Positions 1 through 4,920 of a stretch of 6,045 nt of DNA are shown here, piece by piece (position 1 is the stretch's first letter; every line of letters begins with the position of its first letter). Both the position numbers and the translations under genes were made by a program. Source of the stretch: Klenkia sp. (GTDB lineage Bacteria; Actinomycetota; Actinomycetes; Mycobacteriales; Geodermatophilaceae); contig JAOPVM010000078.1 in assembly GCA_025966215.1 (NCBI GenBank), forward strand, positions 1-6,045. The letters run 5' to 3'. The notes under the pieces were generated by a model. It did not search any database and was not told the origin of the DNA. It saw nothing but the letters and a program-made list of their open reading frames with translations.

Positions 1-598
1 CGTCGTCCACCTGGGCACCGTGCACCGCTGGGTCACCGGGATCCTCCGGGCCGGCGCCGCGGGGGACACGTCGCTCCCACCCTCTCCGCACCACCGGCCG
101 CCCGAGGACCTGCACGGCTGGTTCGCCCTCGGGCTGACCGAACTGGTCGCCACGCTGCGCACCACCGACCCCGACCAGCCGACCTGGCACATGAGCCCGA
201 CAGCGGACACCGCCCGCGACTGGGCGCACCGGCAGGCCAGCGAGCACCTGGTGCACCGGTTGGACCTCGAGACCGCCGCCGGGGTCGAGCACGCACCGGT
301 CGACCCGGAGCTCGCCGCCGACGGGGTCGGTGAGCTGCTGCGCGTCGTCCTCCCCCGCTGGGCGGACACCCCGCCGCTGGCCGACGCCCGGGCCACCGTG
401 CGGGTGGTGGCCGAGGACACCGGTCGGACGTGGCCGGTCGCGGTGCGCGGCGGCGTGGTCGCCGAGGACCCTGACAGCGAGCCCGACGCCACGCTCACCG
501 GCACCGCCGAGCAGCTGCTGCGCCGGCTCTGGGGCCGCCCGGCCGAGGTCGGGGTCACCGGCGACCCCGCCGCCGAGCGCCTGCTGCGCGGCCGCTGA
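1..598 (+). CDS. Mycothiol-dependent maleylpyruvate isomerase (MDMPI) family protein, 5'-truncated
   Basis: The reading frame is open from base 2 and runs off the left edge, so the true start is outside the window; the GTG at 20 is internal. Visible at the edge is VVHLGTVHRW, the typical N-terminal helix of the MDMPI/DinB-like fold, whose His is usually a metal ligand. Further in, counting from the GTG at 20, SEHLVHRLDLETAAG contains Glu75 and His79, an ExxxH pair matching the other two metal ligands of the Corynebacterium maleylpyruvate isomerase. The C-terminal third, with ADGVGELLRVVLPRW followed by a strand-rich region, fits the MDMPI C-terminal domain. The family uses mycothiol as cofactor and is confined mostly to actinobacteria. 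Most members are of unknown substrate, so calling it a true maleylpyruvate isomerase would go too far. Its TGA overlaps the next gene's ATG by one base, implying translational coupling. Confidence 0.85.
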   Translation, partial: VVHLGTVHRWVTGILRAGAAGDTSLPPSPHHRPPEDLHGWFALGLTELVATLRTTDPDQPTWHMSPTADTARDWAHRQASEHLVHRLDLETAAGVEHAPVDPELAADGVGELLRVVLPRWADTPPLADARATVRVVAEDTGRTWPVAVRGGVVAEDPDSEPDATLTGTAEQLLRRLWGRPAEVGVTGDPAAERLLRGR

Positions 599-1476
599 TG
601 GCCCGCCGCGAGAAGCGCACCGCGCCCCCGCCGGAGCACCCCGAGCTGCCCGGGCCGGTGGCCACCGCCGGGGGCACCGCGGAGATCCTGGGCGACGCCG
701 ACCGGGAGCGCTCCTACGTGCTGATGCTCGACGGGGTGCCGCAGTCCCACGTCGACCTCGACGACCCGACGCACCTGGAGTTCGAGTACGTCCGGCGGAT
801 GGGCCACGTGCTCGACCTGCACGCCGACGACGACAGCAGCCCGCTGGACGTGGTCCACCTCGGCGGCGGGGCGCTCACCCTGGCCCGCTACGTCGCGGTG
901 ACCCGCCCCGGCTCGCGGCAGCGGGTGGTCGAGCTCGACGAGCCGCTCACCGACCTGGTGCGCACCCACCTGCCGCTCCCCCGCACCGCCCGGGTGCGGG
1001 TGCGGGCCGCCGACGCCCGGGCCGGGCTGGAAGCGCTGCACGACGCGAGCGCCGACGTCGTCCTGGTCGACGTGTTCGCCGGAGCCCGCACCCCGGCACA
1101 CCTGACCAGCACGCAGTTCGCCGGTCAGGTCGCCCGGGTGCTCAAGCCGGGCGGGGTGACGGCGTGGAACGTCTCCGACGGCCCGCCGCTGACCTTCCTG
1201 CGCACCCAGGCCGCCACGCTCGCCGGGGTGTTCGGCCACGTGCTGCTGATCGCCGAGCCCGGCACCCTGCGCGGACGGCGCTACGGCAACACCGTCGCGG
1301 TCGCCTCGGACACCGAGCTGCCCGTCGCCGGGCTGACCCGGCGCACCGCCGGGGACCCGATGCCGGCCCGGGTGGTCTCCGGACGGGACCTGACCGCGTT
1401 CATCGGCACCGCGGTGGCCGTGGACGACGCCACCGCGGTGCCCTCCCCCGAACCGCCGGCGGGCGTCTTCGGCTGA
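598..1476 (+). CDS. Spermidine-synthase-like protein (SAM-fold, non-canonical)
   Basis: This 292-residue soluble protein has the layout of the spermidine synthase superfamily. A short N-terminal strand region (about 28-75) carries VLMLDGVPQSHVDL, then DPTHLEFEYVRRM, as in polyamine aminopropyltransferases. The Rossmann domain follows: the nucleotide-binding loop HLGGGALTLARY at 87-98, the acidic end of strand 2 at Glu112 (VVELDE), Asp139 and Asp158 (VVLVDVF). Position 158 aligns with the catalytic Asp of the aminopropyltransferase D-[ST]-[ST]-D-P motif, but here the motif reads DVFAG, so the second Asp is missing. LTSTQF and VLKPGG follow as in the family. I infer a methyltransferase-like or unknown transferase role rather than proven spermidine synthesis. 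No membrane segments are seen, unlike the MFS-fused versions. The ATG at 598 overlaps the upstream stop (TGATG) with no clear Shine-Dalgarno sequence, so expression probably depends on the MDMPI gene. Confidence 0.82.
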   Translation: MARREKRTAPPPEHPELPGPVATAGGTAEILGDADRERSYVLMLDGVPQSHVDLDDPTHLEFEYVRRMGHVLDLHADDDSSPLDVVHLGGGALTLARYVAVTRPGSRQRVVELDEPLTDLVRTHLPLPRTARVRVRAADARAGLEALHDASADVVLVDVFAGARTPAHLTSTQFAGQVARVLKPGGVTAWNVSDGPPLTFLRTQAATLAGVFGHVLLIAEPGTLRGRRYGNTVAVASDTELPVAGLTRRTAGDPMPARVVSGRDLTAFIGTAVAVDDATAVPSPEPPAGVFG

Positions 1477-1500
1477 CGGGCGGCCCCCGGCCGGCGCCCC

Positions 1501-1506
1501 TAGGGT
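1501..1506 (+). promoter_or_regulatory. Candidate -10 box for a leaderless pspC-like transcript
   Basis: TAGGGT ends 7 bases before the ATG at 1514, and no Shine-Dalgarno sequence lies between. This is the TANNNT-N7-start arrangement seen for leaderless actinobacterial transcripts, where transcription starts at or next to the A of ATG. No good -35 box is visible 16-18 bases upstream. The same geometry recurs before the regulator gene starting at 3893. Confidence 0.55.
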
Positions 1507-1513
1507 CGCGGGC

Positions 1514-1705
1514 ATGACCGCTCCCAGCCGCCGCTTCGCCCGTGACACGAACAACAAGGTCATCGCCGGGGTCTGCTCCGGCCTGGCCCGCCGGTTCGGG
1601 ATCTCCCGCAACGGCCTGCGGATCGCCGCCGTGGTGTCCTGCATCCTGCCCGGCCCGCAGTTCATCGCCTACGTCGTGCTGTGGGTCGTGATGCCGAAGG
1701 GCTGA
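1514..1705 (+). CDS. PspC-domain small membrane protein
   Basis: This 63-residue protein is essentially one PspC domain. It has a basic N terminus (RRFARDTNNKVIAG), the family-typical GVCSGLARRFGIS at 19-31, an Arg-containing helix (LRIAAVVSCIL, 35-45) and a hydrophobic segment FIAYVVLWVVMPKG ending with the characteristic W-x-x-M-P. Residues about 35-60 form one or two membrane helices. PspC proteins act at the cytoplasmic membrane in envelope-stress responses in proteobacteria. In actinobacteria, stand-alone PspC proteins are common and mostly uncharacterised, so the role is inferred only from the domain. The start is the ATG at 1514, placed directly downstream of a -10-like TAGGGT. The preceding gene ends 37 bases upstream on the same strand. 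The TGA stop directly abuts the stop of the convergent thioesterase gene. Confidence 0.85.
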   Translation: MTAPSRRFARDTNNKVIAGVCSGLARRFGISRNGLRIAAVVSCILPGPQFIAYVVLWVVMPKG

Positions 1706-2170
1706 TCAGCCGACCGGCTCGACCGGCGGGGTCGGCGGCGGCGCCACGGCCATCATGGTCGCCTGCATCGCCGCCACCAGCTTCTCCCCGCCGGCGTCGT
1801 CCAGGGCGTGCACGTCGCCCCGGGTGACCACGATCGTCCGACCGGCACGCAGGACGGTGGCCGTCGCCCGGAACCGGGCTCCGGCGGCCGGGGCGACGAA
1901 GTTGGCGGTGAAGTCCACGGTGAGCACCTCGCGGTCGGCCCCCATGGTCGAGAGCGCCGCGTAGCCGCAGGCGGTGTCCACCAGCGTGGTGACCGCACCG
2001 GCGTGGGTGTAGCCGAACTGCTGGGTGAAGCGGGGGTCGCTGGGCATCTCCAGCACCGCGTGGCCGTGACCGATCTCGACCAGCTCGGCGCCCAGGGTGG
2101 CCAGCATGGCCTGGCGCAGGAAGCTGGCCCGCAGCCGTTGCTCCTCCGCGGCCGGCAGCGGCCGACTCAC
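1706..2170 (-). CDS. PaaI-type hotdog-fold thioesterase
   Basis: With the GTG start at 2170 the protein is 154 residues, the usual size for the PaaI/4HBT family. The core motif THAGAVTTLVDTACGYAAL (55-73) matches the family's H-x-G-x-x-x-x-L-x-D signature; Asp65 is the expected catalytic acid and the His56-Gly58 loop the expected substrate loop. VDFTANFVAP (85-94) and the following strands complete the hotdog fold. Members hydrolyse acyl- or aryl-CoA thioesters in the cytosol; the substrate cannot be read here. The frame stays open upstream to 2392, but there it only reads the DUF2516 gene out of frame. The GTG at 2170 overlaps the DUF2516 stop as GTGA, the normal actinobacterial coupling arrangement, so I choose it. 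There is no well-placed Shine-Dalgarno sequence. It is the last gene of the regulator-HBHA-DUF2516 cluster, and the extreme C terminus is Pro-rich. Confidence 0.88.
   Translation of the reverse strand: MSRPLPAAEEQRLRASFLRQAMLATLGAELVEIGHGHAVLEMPSDPRFTQQFGYTHAGAVTTLVDTACGYAALSTMGADREVLTVDFTANFVAPAAGARFRATATVLRAGRTIVVTRGDVHALDDAGGEKLVAAMQATMMAVAPPPTPPVEPVG
1709..1736 (+). terminator. Possible U-less hairpin terminator behind the PspC gene
   Basis: A perfect 7-bp inverted repeat, GCCGACC (1709-1715) and GGTCGGC (1730-1736), has a 14-base loop and begins three bases after the PspC stop. No T run follows, so it is not a classical intrinsic terminator, although hairpins without a T tract are proposed as terminators in high-GC actinobacteria. 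It lies inside the 3' end of the convergent thioesterase coding region, so codon composition could produce it by chance. Confidence 0.3.
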
Positions 2171-2454
2171 CAGCTGCTGTTGCCCTGCTGCAGGCCCTTG
2201 AGCGCAGGCCGGACGTCGACCAGGTAGACGATGATCGCGATGATCGCCGGCAGGCCGAGGAAGCTCATCGGCGAGAAGGCGAACACGATGAGCGTGGCGA
2301 CCGCGGTGATGCCCACCCAGGCCGGTTTGGACAGCTTTCCGGCCGCGGTGTACCCGGGGGCAGGTCGGATCACCGCATCGACGGTCGCCCACGCGCCCAG
2401 CGCCAGCACGGCGTAGGTGATGACGGCGAACAGTGCGCTGTCGAAGCCCGGCAT
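2167..2454 (-). CDS. DUF2516 family membrane protein (Rv0476-like)
   Basis: This 95-residue protein has three predicted membrane segments: about 7-29 (LFAVITYAVLALGAWATVDA), 46-61 (WVGITAVATLIVFAF) and 64-81 (SFLGLPAIIAIIVYLVDVRP). After the first helix comes VIRPAPGYTAAGKLSKPAW, and the C-terminal part reads YLVDVRPAL, as in the DUF2516 family. The function is unknown. The gene lies downstream of the HBHA-like gene, as Rv0476 does behind hbhA (Rv0475) in M. tuberculosis, suggesting a shared envelope-related job (inference). The start is the ATG at 2454, the first Met before the first helix. It has no Shine-Dalgarno sequence, but TACCCT lies six bases upstream, so leaderless transcription is possible. 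The stop overlaps the thioesterase start as GTGA. Confidence 0.85.
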   Translation of the reverse strand: MPGFDSALFAVITYAVLALGAWATVDAVIRPAPGYTAAGKLSKPAWVGITAVATLIVFAFSPMSFLGLPAIIAIIVYLVDVRPALKGLQQGNSSW

Positions 2455-2490
2455 GGCCCGAGGGTAGCCGCCACCGGTCGCCCCCGGGCC
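2455..2490 (-). other. Strong intergenic RNA hairpin between HBHA-like gene and DUF2516 gene
   Basis: On the - strand transcript the arms GGCCCGGGGG (2490-2481) and CCCTCGGGCC (2464-2455) pair over 10 bp with a single G-U wobble and a 16-base loop. On the + strand RNA the wobble becomes an A-C mismatch, so the fold favours the coding direction of the operon. It sits between the HBHA stop (2497-2499) and the DUF2516 ATG (2454) and ends right at the ATG. With no T run it could be a partial terminator, an mRNA stability or processing element, or a block to DUF2516 translation on the read-through message. Confidence 0.5.
2461..2466 (-). promoter_or_regulatory. Candidate -10 box for leaderless DUF2516 transcript
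   Basis: On the - strand, TACCCT fits TANNNT and ends six bases before the ATG at 2454, with no Shine-Dalgarno sequence between. No convincing -35 box is present at 16-18 bases. It overlaps the 3' arm of the intergenic hairpin, so this reading and the RNA-element reading compete. Confidence 0.35.
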
Positions 2491-2496
2491 GATCCG

Positions 2497-3423
2497 TCAG
2501 CTCTGCGTGGACGGCGCCGAGCTCGAGGACGACGGCGCCTGCGAGGACGACGACGGCGCGTTGCTGCTGGCCGAGGGTGCGGTGGACTTCGCCGGCACGG
2601 CGGTGGCGCGGGGCAGCGGGGCCTTGCCGGTGGCCTTCGCGGGCGTCCGCTTGGCGGCCGCACGCTTGGCCGGGGCCTTCGCAGCCGGGGTGCTGGGCGC
2701 GCCGGCCTTGCGCACGGTCCGCTTGGTGGAGCGGGCCTCGGCGACGGTCTCGTCCTTGGCCCCGTCGACGGCCTTGCTGGTGCGCGACTTGGTCTTCTGC
2801 GCGGCCGAGGTCACGTCGTCGGCGGCGGCAGCGGCCGCGGTCTTGGACTTCTGGGCCACCGAGGTGACCTGGTCGGCGGCCGTGGCGACGACCTCGTCGG
2901 TGGTGTCCAGGACGTCCTCGAGGGCGTCCTCGACGGTGTCCACGGCACGCTCGGCGCGGCCCACGACGGAGCGGAAGCCGGGCTGGCGGCGCAGGTCCTC
3001 CACGACCTCCTCACCGCGGGCGGCCAGGCCGGACAGGGTGCTGGCGGCCTGGTTGCGCACGTTCCCCACGATGCCGGTGACGGTCTCCGGACGGGCAGCG
3101 CTCTGCGCGCGGTCGGCGGCGACCTCGGCCCGGCTGCGGGCCTGGCCCACGGCCTGGCCGGCCCTGCTGCGGGCGGCCTCGGCCCGGGTGCGGACCTCCT
3201 TGGCGGCCAGGTCGGCCTGGACCTGCGCCTCGCCGGGCAGCGCCTCGGCCTTGGAGCGCAGCGAGCCGACCACGGAGCGGGCGCGGTCGACGACGACGTC
3301 GGTGGCGCCGATGGCGGCCAGCACGCCGGTCTTGCCGGTCTCGACGAGCGCGTCGGCGACCTTGCGGCTCTCGGTCACGGCGGCCTCGCCGTAGCTCCTG
3401 ATGGTCTCGGTGGGCTTGCTCAT
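2497..3423 (-). CDS. Heparin-binding haemagglutinin (HBHA)-like coiled-coil protein
   Basis: This 308-residue, Ala-, Ser- and charge-rich protein resembles mycobacterial HBHA in order and local sequence. TGVLAAIGATDVVVDRA (32-48) corresponds to the early apolar helix of HBHA. A long coiled-coil region follows (about 50-110), then LAARGEEVVEDLRRQPGF (133-150), which parallels the LVERGEAALERLRSQQSF stretch of HBHA, then more coiled coil to about 180. Residues 182-217 hold two 18-residue repeats, and 232-280 is a Lys/Arg/Ala/Pro tail like the heparin-binding tail. After that comes a non-HBHA Ser-Ala-Pro tail (281-308). In mycobacteria HBHA is a surface adhesin without a classical signal peptide; its role in a presumably environmental actinobacterium is unknown. 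The start is the ATG at 3423, supported by a strong AGGAGG and an ATGA overlap with the XRE regulator gene. Orthology is inferred from architecture and synteny. Confidence 0.8.
   Translation of the reverse strand: MSKPTETIRSYGEAAVTESRKVADALVETGKTGVLAAIGATDVVVDRARSVVGSLRSKAEALPGEAQVQADLAAKEVRTRAEAARSRAGQAVGQARSRAEVAADRAQSAARPETVTGIVGNVRNQAASTLSGLAARGEEVVEDLRRQPGFRSVVGRAERAVDTVEDALEDVLDTTDEVVATAADQVTSVAQKSKTAAAAAADDVTSAAQKTKSRTSKAVDGAKDETVAEARSTKRTVRKAGAPSTPAAKAPAKRAAAKRTPAKATGKAPLPRATAVPAKSTAPSASSNAPSSSSQAPSSSSSAPSTQS
2500..2559 (-). repeat. Seven-residue APSSSS(Q/S) repeats at the HBHA-like C terminus
   Basis: Residues 289-308 read as two full heptads, APSSSSQ and APSSSSS, and a partial APSTQS. 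At DNA level this is a 21-base period beginning GCGCCGTC on the coding strand. It is a short degenerate tandem repeat that could vary in copy number between strains. Confidence 0.6.
2773..2880 (-). repeat. Two 54-bp in-frame tandem repeats in the HBHA-like gene
   Basis: Residues 182-199 and 200-217 each begin A-A-D-x-V-T-S-x-A-Q-K-[ST]-K. The best-matching DNA blocks, 2842-2880 and 2788-2826, differ at 7 of 39 bases by hand count. The 18-residue period corresponds to about five helical turns and points to an old internal duplication. Confidence 0.65.
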
Positions 3424-3893
3424 GCCGACTCCTCCTGGGGGTCCGGTGCGGGGTGGGTGAGGGCGTGCTCGCGGGCGTACGTCTCGTACAGCTCCAGCAG
3501 CACCTGCTTGTGGCGCTCGGACAGGGACAGGTCGGCGCGGATGGCGGCGACCGTGTCCGGGTTGCCCGACCGGCGGTCGAGGATGCCGGCTTGCTCGTAC
3601 AGCGTCTCGGCGGAGATCTTCAGACCCCGGGCGATCTGGGCGAGGATCTCGGCCGACGGCTTGCGCAGTCCCCGCTCCACCTGCGACAGGTAGGGGTTGC
3701 TGACCCCGGCGGCGCGGGCCAGCTCGCGCAGCGACACCTGGGCGGTGTTGCGCTGGCTGCGGATGAAGTCACCCACCTGGGAGCTGACCGCAGTCGACAC
3801 CGTGGTCGCCTCGGCCGCCGCGGACGCCGCGGACGCGGCCGCATGGGTCACGCTCTCGCGGACGGTGCTGACGATCTCCGACGGGTTCTGCAC
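3420..3893 (-). CDS. XRE-family HTH transcriptional regulator (Rv0474-like)
   Basis: From the GTG at 3893 the protein has 157 residues. An Ala/Ser/Thr-rich N-terminal helix (about 1-38) precedes VGDFIRSQRNTAQ (40-52) and a clear XRE/Cro-type helix-turn-helix at 53-104. That segment includes SLRELARAAGVSNPYLSQVE (54-73), GLRKPSAEILAQIARGLKIS and ETLYEQAGI. The C-terminal segment LSERHKQVLLELYETYAREH (124-143) is helical and may dimerise. The frame continues upstream to 4007, but that would run into the asparaginase gene. The GTG at 3893 is preceded seven bases upstream by TAGCGT and 17 further by TTGCAG, so I choose it as a leaderless start. It heads the HBHA-DUF2516-thioesterase cluster and overlaps HBHA by four bases, making it the likely local regulator. 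Gene order matches Rv0474-hbhA-Rv0476 of M. tuberculosis. The effector is not visible. Confidence 0.87.
   Translation of the reverse strand: MQNPSEIVSTVRESVTHAAASAASAAAEATTVSTAVSSQVGDFIRSQRNTAQVSLRELARAAGVSNPYLSQVERGLRKPSAEILAQIARGLKISAETLYEQAGILDRRSGNPDTVAAIRADLSLSERHKQVLLELYETYAREHALTHPAPDPQEESA
3429..3436 (-). promoter_or_regulatory. Strong ribosome binding site of the HBHA-like gene
   Basis: On the - strand, AGGAGGAG lies with its AGGAGG core seven bases before the ATG at 3423. It is inside the 3' end of the regulator gene, whose stop overlaps the start as ATGA. It fixes the start and predicts efficient translation. Confidence 0.85.
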
Positions 3894-3900
3894 GCCAGCG

Positions 3901-3929
3901 ACGCTAACGGCGGGTGCTAGCTCCTGCAA
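3901..3929 (-). promoter_or_regulatory. Promoter of the regulator-HBHA operon (TTGCAG-17-TAGCGT)
   Basis: On the - strand, a -35-like TTGCAG (3929-3924), a 17-base spacer and a -10-like TAGCGT (3906-3901) lie in the 64-base gap after the asparaginase gene. The -10 ends seven bases before the GTG at 3893, predicting a leaderless mRNA. GCTA (3903-3906) and TAGC (3918-3921) form a small inverted repeat over the spacer that might be a regulator site, but four-base arms are weak evidence. Confidence 0.65.
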
Positions 3930-3957
3930 GCGGGGGGCTGGTGAGGTGACGAAGCCC

Positions 3958-4920
3958 TCAGCCCAGCACGGCGGCCGGGCGCACCTCACCGACGGTGCCG
4001 TCGCCACCGCTGACCGGGGTCACCGCGAAGGGGGCGAGGTCGGCCTCGGGCACCCCGAGCCGGCGCAGCCCGGCACTGAGCGCGGGCATCCGGCCACGGT
4101 CGCCGCCGTCCTCCAGCTTGAGCGCCACCGCACCGCGGCCGGGCAGCGCGGCCACGTGCACGCCGTCCGCACCGCCCTTGACCAGCAGGTCGGGCACCGC
4201 GCCCATCAGCAGGGTGTCGTCGCGGCCGGTGCCGGCGACCAGCCACGGGTGGGCCCGCATCGCGTCGGCGACCGAGCGGTCCCGGCTGCCCTCGGGCGCC
4301 TGGACCAGGGAGAGGACGCCGCGGGCCAGGGCGGTCACCGACAGCGCGTGCTGAGGGGCACCGCACCCGTCGACCACCACGGCGCTGACCGGCTCGCGAC
4401 CGGCCTCACCCAGCCGGGCCTCGACGGCCTGCTGCAGGGGGTGCGCCGGGTCCAGGTAGCCCTGCGTGGGCCAGCCGGCGGCGACGCAGGCCGACAGCAT
4501 CGCGGCGTGCTTGCCCGAGCAGTTCATCGCCGCGCGCCGGGGCGCCCGGCCCTCGACCAGCCAGGTGGCCCGCTCGCGCTCGTCCGAGGGCAGCGCGGGA
4601 GGGCAGCCCAGGTCGTCCTCGGTGAGGCCGACCGCGGCCAGCATGGCCAGCGCCAGCTCGACGTGCCCGGGCTCGCCGGTGTGCGAGCCGGCGCCGATGG
4701 CCAGCTCCTGCGTGGTCCGGGGGGTCCAGCCGGCGGCCAGCAGCGCGGTGGCCTGCACCGGCTTGTTCGACGAGCGCGGCAGCGTGGCCCGGTCGACGGT
4801 GCCGACGGCGTGCGTCACGGCCCCGTCGGCGTCCAGCACCACCAGCGAGCCCCGGTGCGCGGACTCGGGGAACCCCGACCGCCACACCTCGACCAGGACG
4901 GGCTGGTCCGGGAAGTCCAT
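3958..4920 (-). CDS. L-asparaginase, asparaginase II family (PF06089, rhizobial type)
   Basis: This 320-residue protein belongs to the serine/lysine, zinc-dependent asparaginase family typified by Rhizobium etli enzymes, not to the E. coli type. It hydrolyses L-asparagine to aspartate and ammonia in the cytosol; no signal peptide is seen. Key positions: SSNKPVQ supplies Ser50 and Lys53, the S-x-x-K nucleophile pair. GAGSHTGEPGHV (77-87 region) is the conserved Ser-His loop. MNCSGKHAAML gives Cys134 and Lys137, and VDGCGAPQHALS gives Cys186, matching the Cys-Lys-Cys metal site. It is shorter than the rhizobial enzyme by some tens of residues. The ATG at 4920 overlaps the rsiG stop by one base (TGATG), with only a weak GAGGG upstream, so it is probably translated after rsiG. 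Behind its stop, GGGCT and AGCCC make a weak 5-bp hairpin before the next promoter. Family assignment is firm; the substrate is inferred from the family. Confidence 0.9.
   Translation of the reverse strand: MDFPDQPVLVEVWRSGFPESAHRGSLVVLDADGAVTHAVGTVDRATLPRSSNKPVQATALLAAGWTPRTTQELAIGAGSHTGEPGHVELALAMLAAVGLTEDDLGCPPALPSDERERATWLVEGRAPRRAAMNCSGKHAAMLSACVAAGWPTQGYLDPAHPLQQAVEARLGEAGREPVSAVVVDGCGAPQHALSVTALARGVLSLVQAPEGSRDRSVADAMRAHPWLVAGTGRDDTLLMGAVPDLLVKGGADGVHVAALPGRGAVALKLEDGGDRGRMPALSAGLRRLGVPEADLAPFAVTPVSGGDGTVGEVRPAAVLG

Noticed and set aside
1478..1499. Possible terminator between the spermidine-synthase-like gene and the PspC gene
   Set aside because: Only GGGCG/CGCCC pairs cleanly (5 bp), and there is no T run; GC-rich spacers often give such stems by chance.
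330..1517. A 395-codon + strand frame
   Set aside because: It overlaps the MDMPI and spermidine-synthase-like genes in another frame and encodes an Arg/Pro/Ala-rich sequence with no domain.
2171..2392. N-terminal extension of the thioesterase
   Set aside because: It only reads through the DUF2516 gene in another frame and adds residues unlike any hotdog protein; the GTGA overlap gives a normal start at 2170.
2507..3394. A 295-codon + strand frame antisense to the HBHA-like gene
   Set aside because: It mirrors a repetitive Ala/Ser/Thr gene. There is no ribosome binding site or recognisable motif, and the - strand gene has a strong Shine-Dalgarno sequence and synteny.
3935..3957. Possible terminator behind the asparaginase gene
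   Set aside because: The GGGCT/AGCCC stem is just 5 bp with a 13-base loop and no T run; it is too weak to annotate.
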